A stretch of 64,000 nt of DNA. It comes from Mesorhizobium temperatum. GTDB lineage: Bacteria; Pseudomonadota; Alphaproteobacteria; Rhizobiales; Rhizobiaceae. The stretch is from NCBI RefSeq assembly GCF_002284575.1, contig NZ_NPKJ01000075.1, positions 222,017-286,016 of the forward strand. The letters run 5' to 3'. This document shows, piece after piece, positions 17,435 to 25,728 of this stretch. The notes beneath the pieces were generated by a model. The model was not told where the DNA came from. It saw only the letters and a program-made list of their open reading frames with translations, and searched no databases. The translations under genes and the position numbers were made by a program. How positions within the stretch are numbered: the stretch's first letter is position 1; each line of letters begins with the position of its first letter.

Positions 17435-18179
17435 GAAGCGCACAACTGCCACGGCAACGGTTGGGAACGGCGGCACCGTCAAGATTGCGGCTGTCGGCGA
17501 CCTGCATGTGAAGGAAGACGCCCAGGCCTCTTGTCGTGATCTCTTCGGCGAGGTCTCGCGCGAAGCGGACGTCCTCGTGCTCACTGGCGACCTTACCAAT
17601 CTCGGCAAGCCGCGTGAGGCCGAAATCCTTGCGGAGGATTTGCGCGCCTGCGCAATCCCGGTCGTCGCCGTGCTCGGCAACCATGACTATGAATCCGGTG
17701 CGGTCGAGGACGTCGCCCACATTCTTCGGCAGGCGGGCGTCCATCTTCTTGACGGCCAGACGACGGAAATCAAGGAGGTCGGCTTTGTCGGCGTGAAAGG
17801 TTTTATTGGCGGTTTTGGATCACGCATGCTCGGCTCCTTCGGCGAGCCGGCGATCAAGGCGATGGTCGCCGAAAGCGTCAGCGAGTCGATGCGGCTCGAA
17901 AACGCAATGCGGCAGGTTCGCACCAATCGTACGGTTGTCGTCCTGCACTACGCTCCGGTGGTCGAGACGGTCGCCGGCGAACCATTGGAGATTTTTCCGT
18001 TCCTGGGCTCGTCGCGGCTGGCGGAGACGATCGATCGGTTCAAGGTCAGCGCCGTGGTGCATGGCCACGCGCATCGCGGCGTCTATGAAGGTCGCACGCC
18101 CGGCGGTGCCCCGGTCTACAACGTCGCCATGCACGTGGCGAAGCCGACCGGCCGTCCCTACGCTTTACTCGAAATCTGA
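17427..18179 (+). CDS. Metallophosphoesterase
   Basis: A 250-residue calcineurin-like phosphoesterase. All metal-binding motifs are present: GDLHVK, GDLTNLG, GNHD, VLHYAP and GHAHRG. They coordinate two metal ions for hydrolysis of phosphomono- or diesters. The ATG lies in the last codons of the nucleotidyltransferase gene (8-bp overlap) with AGGAGAATTTCG upstream. Such pairing of a nucleotide-transfer enzyme with a phosphoesterase suggests a writer/eraser relation, which is inference only. A strong terminator hairpin follows. Confidence 0.88.
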   Translation: MAEKRTTATATVGNGGTVKIAAVGDLHVKEDAQASCRDLFGEVSREADVLVLTGDLTNLGKPREAEILAEDLRACAIPVVAVLGNHDYESGAVEDVAHILRQAGVHLLDGQTTEIKEVGFVGVKGFIGGFGSRMLGSFGEPAIKAMVAESVSESMRLENAMRQVRTNRTVVVLHYAPVVETVAGEPLEIFPFLGSSRLAETIDRFKVSAVVHGHAHRGVYEGRTPGGAPVYNVAMHVAKPTGRPYALLEI

Positions 18180-18196
18180 AACACCCTGCGCGTGGT

Positions 18197-18238
18197 TAGA
18201 GCGGGACACGTTTAAGTTGAACTAGACATCCCGCTCTA
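18197..18238 (+). terminator. Terminator after the metallophosphoesterase gene
   Basis: TAGAGCGGGA at 18197-18206 pairs perfectly with TCCCGCTCTA at 18229-18238, followed by the T-rich TCTGTTTGTTTT. It starts 18 bp after the stop. The - strand nuoD gene ends at 18290, so it may serve both directions. Confidence 0.75.
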
Positions 18239-18289
18239 TCTGTTTGTTTTAGCCGCATTTCTGCGACGCCAAGTGATTCCACTTGGCTG

Positions 18290-19480
18290 CTAGCGGTCGA
18301 TCTCGCCGAACACTATATCGAGCGACCCGATGATCGCGGCGACATCGGCGATCATGTGCCCCCGCGACAGAAAATCCATTGCTTGCAGATGGGCAAAGGA
18401 CGGCGCGCGGATCTTGCATCGATAGGGAATATTGCTGCCGTTCGAAACCAGATAGACGCCGAACTCGCCCTTCGGCGCCTCCACCGCGGCATAGACCTCT
18501 CCGGCGGGCACGCGAACGCCCTCCGTATAGAGTTTGAAATGGTGGATGGTCGCTTCCATCGAGCGTTTCATCGTTGCCCGCGGCGGCGGCGTGATCTTGT
18601 GGTTCGGAATCGCCACCGGCCCTTGGCCTTCCGGCGATCGCAATTTCTCCAGACATTGCCTCATGATCCGCACCGATTGGCGCATTTCCTCCATGCGGAC
18701 GAGATAGCGGTCATAGCAGTCGCCGTTCTTGCCGATGGGAATGTCGAAATCCATCTCGGGGTAGCACTCATATGGCTGCGCCTTGCGCAAATCCCATGCC
18801 GCGCCCGATCCGCGCACCATCGGGCCGGAGAAGCCCCAGGCCCAGGCGTCGTCGAGGCCGATCACGCCGACATCGACGTTGCGCTGCTTGAAGATGCGGT
18901 TTTCGGTGAGCAACTCGTCGAGGTTGCCGCAGACCTTGAGGAACGGATCGCAGAAATTCCAGATGTCGTCCAAGAGCTTCGGAGGCAGGTCCTGGTGCAC
19001 GCCGCCGACCCTGAAATAATTCGCATGCATGCGGGCGCCGGAGGCGCGCTCGTAGAAGACCATCAGCTTCTCGCGCTCGGCGAAACCCCAGAGGGGCGGG
19101 GTCAGCGCGCCGATATCCATGGCCTGCGTCGTGACGTTGAGGAGATGCGACAGAAGCCGGCCGATTTCGCAAAAGAGGACACGGATGAGCTGTCCGCGCC
19201 TGGGAACCGATATTTCGAGCAGCTTCTCGGCGGCGAGGCAGAACGCATGCTCCTGGTTCATCGGCGCGACATAGTCGAGCCGGTCGAAATAGGGCAGGGC
19301 CTGCAGATAGTTCTTGTACTCGATGAGTTTTTCCGTGCCGCGGTGGAGCAGGCCGATATGGGGATCGGCACGCTCGACGATCTCGCCGTCCAGTTCCAGC
19401 ACCAGCCGCAGGACGCCGTGAGCCGAGGGATGCTGCGGCCCGAAGTTGAGGGTGAAGTTGCGAACTGCGGCTTCGACCAT
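18290..19480 (-). CDS. nuoD: NADH-quinone oxidoreductase subunit D, solitary copy
   Basis: A 396-residue NuoD/NuoH49 kDa-type subunit of respiratory complex I, normally part of the membrane-peripheral arm lining the quinone site. It begins with the family's FTLNFGPQHPSAHGVLRLVLE. HIGLLHRGTEKLIE and the C-terminal LSRGHMIADVAAIIGSLDIVFGEIDR are also present; the protein is full length. Unusually, no other nuo gene lies next to it: the neighbours are a metallophosphoesterase and a small secreted protein. It is therefore probably a second copy outside the main nuo operon. GCGGGAAC upstream of the ATG may serve as ribosome binding site. Confidence 0.92.
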   Translation of the reverse strand: MVEAAVRNFTLNFGPQHPSAHGVLRLVLELDGEIVERADPHIGLLHRGTEKLIEYKNYLQALPYFDRLDYVAPMNQEHAFCLAAEKLLEISVPRRGQLIRVLFCEIGRLLSHLLNVTTQAMDIGALTPPLWGFAEREKLMVFYERASGARMHANYFRVGGVHQDLPPKLLDDIWNFCDPFLKVCGNLDELLTENRIFKQRNVDVGVIGLDDAWAWGFSGPMVRGSGAAWDLRKAQPYECYPEMDFDIPIGKNGDCYDRYLVRMEEMRQSVRIMRQCLEKLRSPEGQGPVAIPNHKITPPPRATMKRSMEATIHHFKLYTEGVRVPAGEVYAAVEAPKGEFGVYLVSNGSNIPYRCKIRAPSFAHLQAMDFLSRGHMIADVAAIIGSLDIVFGEIDR

Positions 19481-19553
19481 GACGGTGTTCCCGCTGTACT
19501 GGGTTTTTACGGCTGAAGCCGAGCGGTCCGGTCAGCCACGCCCGGACCGCCGA

Positions 19554-19988
19554 TCAGGTCGTTGTCTGGATGATCAGCGTCAGCATGCCGTCGCCATCGA
19601 TGTTGGCGGCAACAACTTGCGAGGAATCCAGTCCGCTCGCCGCCAGCGCCGTTGCTGCCTGCGGCGACGCATCGATCGAGCTCTGCAGGGTAAGCAGATC
19701 TTCAACGCTGGTCTGGGTGATCACGGCCTCGGCTTGTGTCTTGAGTTCCGGAGGCAAATCCTCGAGGGCGACGATCGCAATGCCAGTAAAGTTCTGGTCG
19801 GTGAAACCTTGATCCGGCAGGGCTTGATCCGGCAGGGCTTGGTCAGGCGGCGTTTGGTCAGGCAGAGCTGGATCGGGCAGGGCTTCCGGGGGTGCGATTT
19901 GGGGAAGCTGCGGGTCGGTGGATTGCGCGTGGATTGGCTGCGCCAAGGCCAATCCCGAAAGGGCGGCAATTGTCGTCAACATGCGCAT
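19554..19988 (-). CDS. Secreted hypothetical protein with ALPDQ repeats
   Basis: A 144-residue exported protein. It starts at the ATG after AAGGAACGATC and has a signal peptide (MRMLTTIAALSGLALAQPIHA). A Pro/Asp/Gln-rich stretch then repeats the pentamer ALPDQ and variants (PDPALPDQTPPDQALPDQ), visible as short tandem DNA repeats near 19805-19890. The C-terminal ~75 residues (EDLPPELKTQAEAVI...SIDASPQAATAL) look helical. Function unknown; periplasmic location inferred. Repeat number may vary between strains. Confidence 0.65.
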   Translation of the reverse strand: MRMLTTIAALSGLALAQPIHAQSTDPQLPQIAPPEALPDPALPDQTPPDQALPDQALPDQGFTDQNFTGIAIVALEDLPPELKTQAEAVITQTSVEDLLTLQSSIDASPQAATALAASGLDSSQVVAANIDGDGMLTLIIQTTT

Positions 19989-20209
19989 GATCGTTCCTTC
20001 CGTTTTCCATTTTGCTCGGGGAGGATCACTTGGTGACCACACAACCATTGTGCCGGATTATGGTTCCCGTCCGTCACGGATATGGCCATGGTGGAGCCTA
20101 TCCCGTCGCGCTTGGTCGAAAGATGGAACGATTCCGACAGGCGTTCATTCTCCCCTGATCACACCTTGATCACAGGATCGGCGGGGCGCTGCACCTCGAG
20201 GAGAAAGCC

Positions 20210-20647
20210 ATGAGAATCAGCGAGTGCATGACACAGAATGTTAAGGTCGCCAGTCCGGACCAGTCCTTGCGGGACGCCGCACGAGCCATGGCCGATCTTG
20301 ACGCCGGTGTTCTGCCCGTCGGGGAGAATGACCGGCTGGTCGGTATGGTCACGGACCGCGACATTGCAGTGCGTGGGATCGCGGAGGGCAGAGGTCCCGA
20401 CGCCAAGATCAGGGACGTGATGAGCGCGGAGGTACAATGCTGCTTTGATGACCAGGAAGTCGGCGATGTCCTTCAGAATATGCGCGATCTCAAACTGCGG
20501 CGAATGCCGGTGATCAGCCGCGACCGGCGATTGGTTGGCATTGTCTCGCTCGGCGACCTCGCCACGAATGGCGAGCCCGCCTGGGCCGGCGAAGCGCTGG
20601 GCGGCATCTCGCAGCCGGGCGGCAACCATTCGCAAACGGCGCACTGA
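20210..20647 (+). CDS. CBS domain protein
   Basis: A 145-residue protein consisting of a Bateman module. The first CBS domain runs from VMT-like ECMTQNVKVASPDQSL to GMVTDRDIAVRG (residues about 1-60), the second from IRDVMSAEVQCC to GIVSLGDLA (about 67-125). Such modules bind adenine nucleotides and regulate partner proteins. GAGGAGAAAGCC precedes the ATG. It is monocistronic as far as can be seen; the partner is unknown. Confidence 0.9.
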   Translation: MRISECMTQNVKVASPDQSLRDAARAMADLDAGVLPVGENDRLVGMVTDRDIAVRGIAEGRGPDAKIRDVMSAEVQCCFDDQEVGDVLQNMRDLKLRRMPVISRDRRLVGIVSLGDLATNGEPAWAGEALGGISQPGGNHSQTAH

Positions 20648-20793
20648 TGCATCATACCAGATTTGAGGTTCCTGCTCGATCGACGGCATCTGCGTTCAGG
20701 AAGTTCGGATCCAAAACCGCACTGGGTTCACTCCTTTGCGCCACAGCGCCGTGCGTTCGTTCGGACGCGGAAGGACGCTGTGGCGCTTGGTTT

Positions 20794-20842
20794 GCGCATG
20801 ATCCCCAGCGAAAAATCGATTCCGATTTCCGGGGTCATGCGT
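20794..20842. repeat. Palindromic intergenic repeat
   Basis: GCGCATGATCCCC at 20794-20806 is answered by GGGGTCATGCG at 20831-20841, with inner pairing around AAATCGATTCCGATTT. This form (GCGCATGATCCC...GGGTCATGCGC) is a well-known style of palindromic repeat in rhizobial genomes. It lies in the 205-bp gap between the CBS and SnoaL-like genes and may act as a bidirectional terminator. Confidence 0.6.
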
Positions 20843-20852
20843 CGGCCCGACG

Positions 20853-21212
20853 CTACGCAATGGAGAATCGATCGATGACCCACAGCCATGTCCCGTCGCC
20901 TTGGCGGCGGGCGACCTCGGCGGTTACGGTGCCATCGGGAAGACGGGTTGACGTGAGTGCCAAGTCTCCGCTGACAACAGCCGGGGCCTGATCTCCGGCA
21001 GCAAATTTTCGGCCCGTTGCGGTGATCTCCGCGAAGAGTGCCCGGATCGCTTCGCGGCCACGCGTCAGTCGGCCGTCACCGCTGTCGACGACGGCATGCG
21101 ACTCAAAAAGCGCGGCCATGCCGTCGATGTCTCCCGCCCACTGCCGGAAGATCAGCAGGCGCTCCAGATCCTGGGGATCACGCGCCGATTCACGGCTTGG
21201 TTCATCGGTCAT
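20853..21212 (-). CDS. SnoaL-like (NTF2 fold) protein
   Basis: A 119-residue protein of the SnoaL/NTF2-like superfamily. RQWAGDIDGMAALFESHAVV, RGREAIRALFAEI and the closing DGTWLWVIDRFSIA are the usual elements of these small cone-shaped domains, which bind or transform hydrophobic ligands. No catalytic assignment is possible. It stands alone downstream of a palindromic repeat. Confidence 0.82.
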   Translation of the reverse strand: MTDEPSRESARDPQDLERLLIFRQWAGDIDGMAALFESHAVVDSGDGRLTRGREAIRALFAEITATGRKFAAGDQAPAVVSGDLALTSTRLPDGTVTAEVARRQGDGTWLWVIDRFSIA

Positions 21213-21338
21213 GGCGAGACTCCTCCGACGCTCGGTACCAAAGCGTTCGATCCTGCGTCAAGTTTCGTTGGAAGGCGAGCCGCCGTGTTGCGGCGAAGCT
21301 CTGCGATAAGCCCATCGCCAGGTAGAGCAGCTTGGCGA

Positions 21339-21563
21339 TCATCCTCCCCAGCCGACATCGCGGTCCCCAACGCGCCATTCGGCGGCGCCGGCGCGGCGCC
21401 GATGGCTGCGGCTGCCGTTGAGGAAGTCGGCGACCCTTGCCGCCGACTTCGCCGAGGCGAAGGTGAGCAGCCGATCGTGATGGACCACGGGCTCGCCGGT
21501 CTCATTGTCCCAGATCTCGAACCGGCAGCTTGGGTTCGGTATGGCTTCGAAACGGTTCTTCAT
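21339..21563 (-). CDS. Small hypothetical protein
   Basis: A 74-residue protein starting MKNRFEAIPNPSCRFEIWD. The first ~50 residues (ETGEPVVHHDRLLTFASAKSAARVADFLNG) look like a small alpha/beta fold. The last ~22 are basic and Gly-rich, possibly disordered or a read-on from a frame change. No family recognised. Kept because the N-terminal part is clearly protein-like. Confidence 0.45.
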   Translation of the reverse strand: MKNRFEAIPNPSCRFEIWDNETGEPVVHHDRLLTFASAKSAARVADFLNGSRSHRRRAGAAEWRVGDRDVGWGG

Positions 21564-21679
21564 ATCGATGGTCCCGGTGATCGACGGACCAAGGTTCCGC
21601 GACCCCGACTTACGGATGGCTTACGGGCGTTTTGGATTCTGCTTTTGGCAGCGGGCGCGCTCGCGCGGGTGGCCCTCGG

Positions 21680-22816
21680 CTAGCTGGCCTTCGGCGCGAG
21701 GCGCTGCGCGACATGGTCGGCGATCGCCAGGCTTGACGTCAGGCCGGGGCTCTCGATGCCGAACAAATTGACCAGGCCCTCCACGCCGTGCACCGCCGCG
21801 TCCTGGATGACGAAGTCGGCATTGGCTTCGCCGGGACCGGAGAGCTTCGGCCGAATGCCGCTGTAGGCCGGCTGCAGACTGCCATCGGCCAGGTCCGGCC
21901 AGTATTTGCGGATCTCGTCGTAGAAGCGCTCGCCACGCGTTGGATCGACGCGATAGTCGAGTTTATCGGTCCATTCGACGTCGGGCCCGAAGCGGGCGAC
22001 GCCATCGAGGTCGAGCGTCAGATGCACACCGAGCCCGCCGGGTTCGGGCACGGGATAGACCAGCCGCGAGAACGGCGCCCGGCCGGCGATCGAAAAATAA
22101 TTGCCCTTGGCATAGCGAAGATCTGGCACGAATTGCGGGTCGAACCCGTCAAGCGAGCCGGCAAGTGCCGTGGCGCCAAGCCCGGCGGCGTTGACGAAGC
22201 GCGTGGTGGCGATTTCAAAGCGCTCGCCGCTGGTGCCGTCGATCGTGTCGAGCACGATGCGCCCACCCTCGATGCGGCCCCGATCGATCCGGCCAGAGAC
22301 GATGCGGGTGTTGAGGCTGAGCGCCGCCCCGTGCTCCTCGGCATCGCCCCGCAGCGCAAGCATCAGAGCGTGGCTGTCGATGATGCCGGTGGCGGGAGAC
22401 AAAAGGGCGGCCGTGCACCGCAGCTTCGGCTCCAGCCTGCGCGCCTCTGCTGCGGTCAAGGGCGTCAAATCGCCCGCGCCGCAAGCAGAGGCGTTGGCCA
22501 GGATGGAAGCGAGCACCGGCTCCTGTTCGGCATCCGTGGCGACGATGAGCTTGCCGCAGCGAGCATGCGGGACCGCCCGCTCCTGGCAATAACGGTAGAG
22601 CTTTTCCCGGCCTGGCACGCAGAGCCGGGCCTTCAGCGATCCGGCCGGATAGTAGATGCCGGCATGGATGACCTCGGAATTGCGCGAACTGGTCCCGGTG
22701 CCGATGGCGTTCTCGGCCTCGAGGATCAGGGTATCCATGCCACGCCGCGCCATCTCTCGCGCGATCGCGAGGCCAATGACGCCGGCGCCGGCGACGATGC
22801 AGTCGACATGGTCCAC
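21680..22816 (-). CDS. FAD-dependent oxidoreductase, L-2-hydroxyglutarate oxidase-like
   Basis: A 378-residue DAO-family flavoenzyme. The N-terminal dinucleotide fold reads CIVAGAGVIGLAIAREMARRG. RNSEVIHAGIYYPAGSLKARLC and GKLIVAT follow, then the C-terminal FAD-contact segment HGVEGLVNLFGIESPGLTSSL. This pattern matches LhgO/YgaF-type 2-hydroxyacid oxidases more closely than glycine or sarcosine oxidases. The product would be a 2-oxoacid, with electrons passed to FAD. It is divergent from a class III aminotransferase with a 270-bp gap; the two could share regulation. Exact substrate not certain. Confidence 0.85.
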   Translation of the reverse strand: MDHVDCIVAGAGVIGLAIAREMARRGMDTLILEAENAIGTGTSSRNSEVIHAGIYYPAGSLKARLCVPGREKLYRYCQERAVPHARCGKLIVATDAEQEPVLASILANASACGAGDLTPLTAAEARRLEPKLRCTAALLSPATGIIDSHALMLALRGDAEEHGAALSLNTRIVSGRIDRGRIEGGRIVLDTIDGTSGERFEIATTRFVNAAGLGATALAGSLDGFDPQFVPDLRYAKGNYFSIAGRAPFSRLVYPVPEPGGLGVHLTLDLDGVARFGPDVEWTDKLDYRVDPTRGERFYDEIRKYWPDLADGSLQPAYSGIRPKLSGPGEANADFVIQDAAVHGVEGLVNLFGIESPGLTSSLAIADHVAQRLAPKAS

Positions 22817-23088
22817 GATCAGGCCACCTCAGCCTTGTTGTTGTGCCTGCTGGTGACCCGTTCGGGGATCAAGTCTTGGCGACGCGCACCGCCGGCTTGG
22901 CGCAGGTTCCGGCGTTTAGCAGCCTCGAAGCTGAAATTCTGCATGTCTTCCGTCCATCCGCCAGCCCTTCCGAAAGGGCTTGACACCCTTACAAGAAACG
23001 GATGCACCAAACAGCATTAATCCAGAGGCCGATGCGCGCGCCGAACGGCGGCAGGACGCACGTCCCGGCATGCAGGACAGGAGCCATC

Positions 23089-24465
23089 ATGGACGCTCGA
23101 CCGAATTCTCCCGAAGCCCGCGACATCAGCTACCACATGCACGGCTACACCAATGCCCGCAAGCATGAGGAAGCAGGGCCACTCGTCATCGAGAAGGGCG
23201 ACGGCATCTATGTCGAGGATCTCGCCGGCAACCGCTATATCGAGGCGATGGCCGGGCTTTGGAGCGTCGCGGTCGGCTTTTCGGAGAAGCGGCTGGTCGA
23301 TGCGGCGGTGCGCCAGATGTCCAAGCTGCCTTACTATCACGACTTCGGCTCCAAATCGCATTCGCCGCTGATCGATCTCGCCGAGAAGCTGGTGCAGATG
23401 GCGCCAGTGCCGATGAGCAAGGCGTATTTCACCAATTCCGGCTCCGAGGCCAACGATACGGCCATGAAGATGATCTGGTACCGGTCGAATGCGATCGGCC
23501 AACCGGCACGCAAGAAGATCATCAGCCGCATTCGCGGTTATCACGGCGTCACCATTGCCTCGGCAAGCCTGACCGGCCTGCCCAACAACCACATTTCCTT
23601 CGACCTGCCGATCGCCAATGTGCTGCATACGGCGACGCCGCACCATTGGCGCGAGGGGTTGCCAAATGAAAGCGAAGAGCAGTTTTCGAGCCGGCTTGCC
23701 GACGACTTGGAAAAGCTGATCCTGGCCGAAGGACCGGAAACCATCGCTGCCTTCTTCGGCGAGCCGATCATGGGCGCCGGCGGCGTCATCGTGCCGCCGG
23801 CCCGCTACTGGGAGAAGATCCAGGCGGTGCTGTCGAAATACGACATCCTGCTCGTCGCCGACGAGGTGATCTGCGGCTTTGGTCGAACCGGCGAGATGTT
23901 CGGTTCCCAGACCTTCGGCATCAGGCCTGACATCATGGTGCTGTCGAAGCAGATTTCTTCGTCCTATCTGCCGATCTCGGCCCTGCTGATCAACGAAAAA
24001 ATGTTCGAGCCGATTGCCGACGAAAGCAATCGCATCGGCACCTTCGGCCACGGCTTCACCGGCGGCGGCCACCCCGTCGCGGCGGCGGTCGCGTTCGAGA
24101 ACCTGAAGCTGATCGAGGAGCGCGACCTTGTCGGCAATGCGCGCAGGGTCGGCGCGCATATGCAGAAGCGGCTGCGCGAGCTCGCTTCGCACCCGCTTGT
24201 CGGCGAGGTGCGCGGCGTCGGCCTGATCGCGGCGGTCGAACTGGTCGGCGACAAGGCGAACAAGACGCCGTGGGAGACGGCCGGCGCGCTGGGCGGGCTC
24301 GTCAACTGTTTCATGCAGCAGAACGGCGTCATCTCGCGCAACATGGGCGACGCGGTGGCCTTCTGCCCGCCGCTGATCATCACCGAGCCACAGGTCGATG
24401 AGATGATCGACGCGTTCGAAAGATCGCTTGAAGCCGCCGCCGGGCAGGTCGGATCACCGCGCTGA
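23089..24465 (+). CDS. Class III PLP-dependent aminotransferase
   Basis: A 458-residue fold-type I aminotransferase of the omega-amino acid group. FTNSGSEANDTAMKM binds the PLP phosphate, and LLVADEVICGFGRTG carries the Asp that contacts the pyridine nitrogen. LSKQISSSYLPISA carries the PLP lysine. The chosen ATG follows ACAGGAGCC; the frame is open for 29 more codons upstream. It is clearly a paralogue of the DoeD-type enzyme at 26838-28217 but lies outside that operon, divergent from the FAD oxidoreductase. Likely donor is an omega-amine or beta/gamma-amino acid, with pyruvate or 2-oxoglutarate as acceptor. Confidence 0.92.
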   Translation: MDARPNSPEARDISYHMHGYTNARKHEEAGPLVIEKGDGIYVEDLAGNRYIEAMAGLWSVAVGFSEKRLVDAAVRQMSKLPYYHDFGSKSHSPLIDLAEKLVQMAPVPMSKAYFTNSGSEANDTAMKMIWYRSNAIGQPARKKIISRIRGYHGVTIASASLTGLPNNHISFDLPIANVLHTATPHHWREGLPNESEEQFSSRLADDLEKLILAEGPETIAAFFGEPIMGAGGVIVPPARYWEKIQAVLSKYDILLVADEVICGFGRTGEMFGSQTFGIRPDIMVLSKQISSSYLPISALLINEKMFEPIADESNRIGTFGHGFTGGGHPVAAAVAFENLKLIEERDLVGNARRVGAHMQKRLRELASHPLVGEVRGVGLIAAVELVGDKANKTPWETAGALGGLVNCFMQQNGVISRNMGDAVAFCPPLIITEPQVDEMIDAFERSLEAAAGQVGSPR

Positions 24466-24529
24466 ACAGGTCATCGAAAACGCAGAGGCTGAATGCGCGC
24501 TGGTGATTGGCGAAGCCGAAGCGATGTCC

Positions 24530-24812
24530 AATCTCCCCCCTTGCGGGGAGATGTCCGGCAGGAGGCGGTGAGATCGCGGCTTCATTCCAGGTTGGGTTCC
24601 TCGCCCCCACCGGAGTGGGGGAGAGGTGGCTCGGCGAAGCCGAGACGGAGAGGGGGAACCGCGCCCTACGAAAGCCCCCCTCTCCGGCCGCTTCGCGGCC
24701 ACCTCTCCCCCGCTTCGCGGTGGGCGAGGAACCCAGGTCTTGAGAGGTTCGAGGGACAGCACCCCCCTCTGCTCTGCCGGGCATCTCCCCCGCAAGGGGG
24801 GAGATCGGCAGC
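24530..24812. repeat. Large composite palindromic repeat
   Basis: Nested inverted repeats. Outer arms are CTCCCCCCTTGCGGGGAGAT near 24532 and its complement near 24784-24806. Inner arms are GGTTCCTCGCCCCCACCG near 24595 and CGGTGGGCGAGGAACC near 24718-24735. The whole 283 bp could fold as one long structure. Such mosaic palindromes are common between Mesorhizobium genes. The adjacent 24466-24529 and 24813-24880 hold no gene. Confidence 0.7.
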
Positions 24813-24880
24813 TTCGCTAAAGCGACTGCCTAAACCATACTTGAACATCCTTTGCGCCGGTGCTACGTCGCCCATATCGA

Positions 24881-24968
24881 CAGGGGCGCTCCGTATTGTC
24901 GGGGCTGAGATGGAAGGTGCCAAGCCTTCGGTCCCTCAAGCTGATCTGGGTAATGCCAGCGGAGCGAG
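24881..24968 (+). promoter_or_regulatory. TPP (thi-box) riboswitch
   Basis: Matches the thiamine pyrophosphate aptamer: P1 CGCTCCG (24886-24892) pairs perfectly with CGGAGCG (24960-24966). The invariant GCTGAGA lies at 24904-24910, and CTGATCTGGGTAATGCCAGC occupies 24941-24960. The 3' strand of P1 contains the GGAG of the ykoF ribosome binding site, eight bases before the ATG at 24975, so TPP binding would hide the site and block translation. No separate terminator is needed for that mechanism. Confidence 0.93.
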
Positions 24969-24974
24969 GCGACT

Positions 24975-25583
24975 ATGTTTTCAGGTGCACAGATTTCCCT
25001 GTATCCGATGTGCGACGATTTCGTCGGCGTCATCCTCAAAGCTATTTCGGCGATGGATTCCTATCGGCCGAATTTCCGCATCGAGACCGACGACATCTCG
25101 ACGCTGATCGTCGGCCCGCCCGAACAGCTTTTCCCTGCCATGCGCGATCTGTTCGCCTCGGCGGCGGCAGGTGGCGCGCATTGCGTCTTGTCGGCGACGG
25201 TGTCGCGCGGCTGCCCGGGCGAGCCCGACGATCCGATCTGCACACCGATTTCCGGCAGCGGTCACGAGCTCTCCCTGGCCGAGCGCATCGGCGCGGCGCG
25301 GGCGCATGTCGACGGCGCGAAAAAGCTCGGACAAGAGGTCGCCGCGCAGTTCTCGCTCTATCCGCTCGGCGAGGGCCATCACATGGACGAGATCTATGGC
25401 TGCATCGACTTCCTCAAGACTTCGGGCGTCTTCGACAGGTCGAAGAATTTTTGCACCAAGCTGAGAGGCGACGCCGGGCCGGTGTTCGCGACGCTGTCGG
25501 AAGCCTTCCTTCGCTTCGGCGCGCCGCAAGGCCATGTCGCACTCGATCTCACCGTATCGGCGAACAGCCCGAGCCCTCGTTAG
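24975..25583 (+). CDS. ykoF: YkoF-type thiamine/HMP-binding protein
   Basis: A 202-residue protein with two tandem ACT-like domains: GAQISLYPMCDDFVGVILKA at the start, and the echo AAQFSLYPLGEGHHMDEIYG near residue 120. This duplication is the hallmark of YkoF, which binds thiamine and its hydroxymethylpyrimidine moiety and usually accompanies the YkoEDC uptake system. Here no transporter gene is adjacent. Control by the TPP riboswitch immediately upstream agrees with a role in thiamine salvage. Its TAG stop lies within the first bases of a terminal-inverted-repeat element, so the C-terminus may have been altered by that insertion. Confidence 0.92.
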   Translation: MFSGAQISLYPMCDDFVGVILKAISAMDSYRPNFRIETDDISTLIVGPPEQLFPAMRDLFASAAAGGAHCVLSATVSRGCPGEPDDPICTPISGSGHELSLAERIGAARAHVDGAKKLGQEVAAQFSLYPLGEGHHMDEIYGCIDFLKTSGVFDRSKNFCTKLRGDAGPVFATLSEAFLRFGAPQGHVALDLTVSANSPSPR

Positions 25584-25723
25584 GGCGTGTCGATATTCAG
25601 GTGATGCCGGCTTGCGAACGGCGGTCTCCTGCGCTTCCGGTACTCGCACCCAAACGTTACGCTCCGTTCCGGTTCTCGGAATCCACCATTCGGCTCGGCC
25701 TGACCTGAATCCCAACACGCCCT
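25582..25723. repeat. 142-bp element with terminal inverted repeats (MITE-like)
   Basis: The ends 25582-25602 (AGGGCGTGTCGATATTCAGGT) and the complement of 25703-25723 agree at 18 of 21 positions. The inside has no open frame of note. Size, ends and intergenic position suggest a non-autonomous mobile or repeat element. It begins inside the ykoF stop codon and ends 5 bp before the end of the convergent MDR gene, so it may also serve as the terminator for both. Confidence 0.55.
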
Positions 25724-25728
25724 GGCTC

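Noticed and set aside
22819..23010. 63-residue frame on - before the FAD oxidoreductase
   Set aside because: No convincing ribosome binding site or family; lies in the divergent promoter gap.
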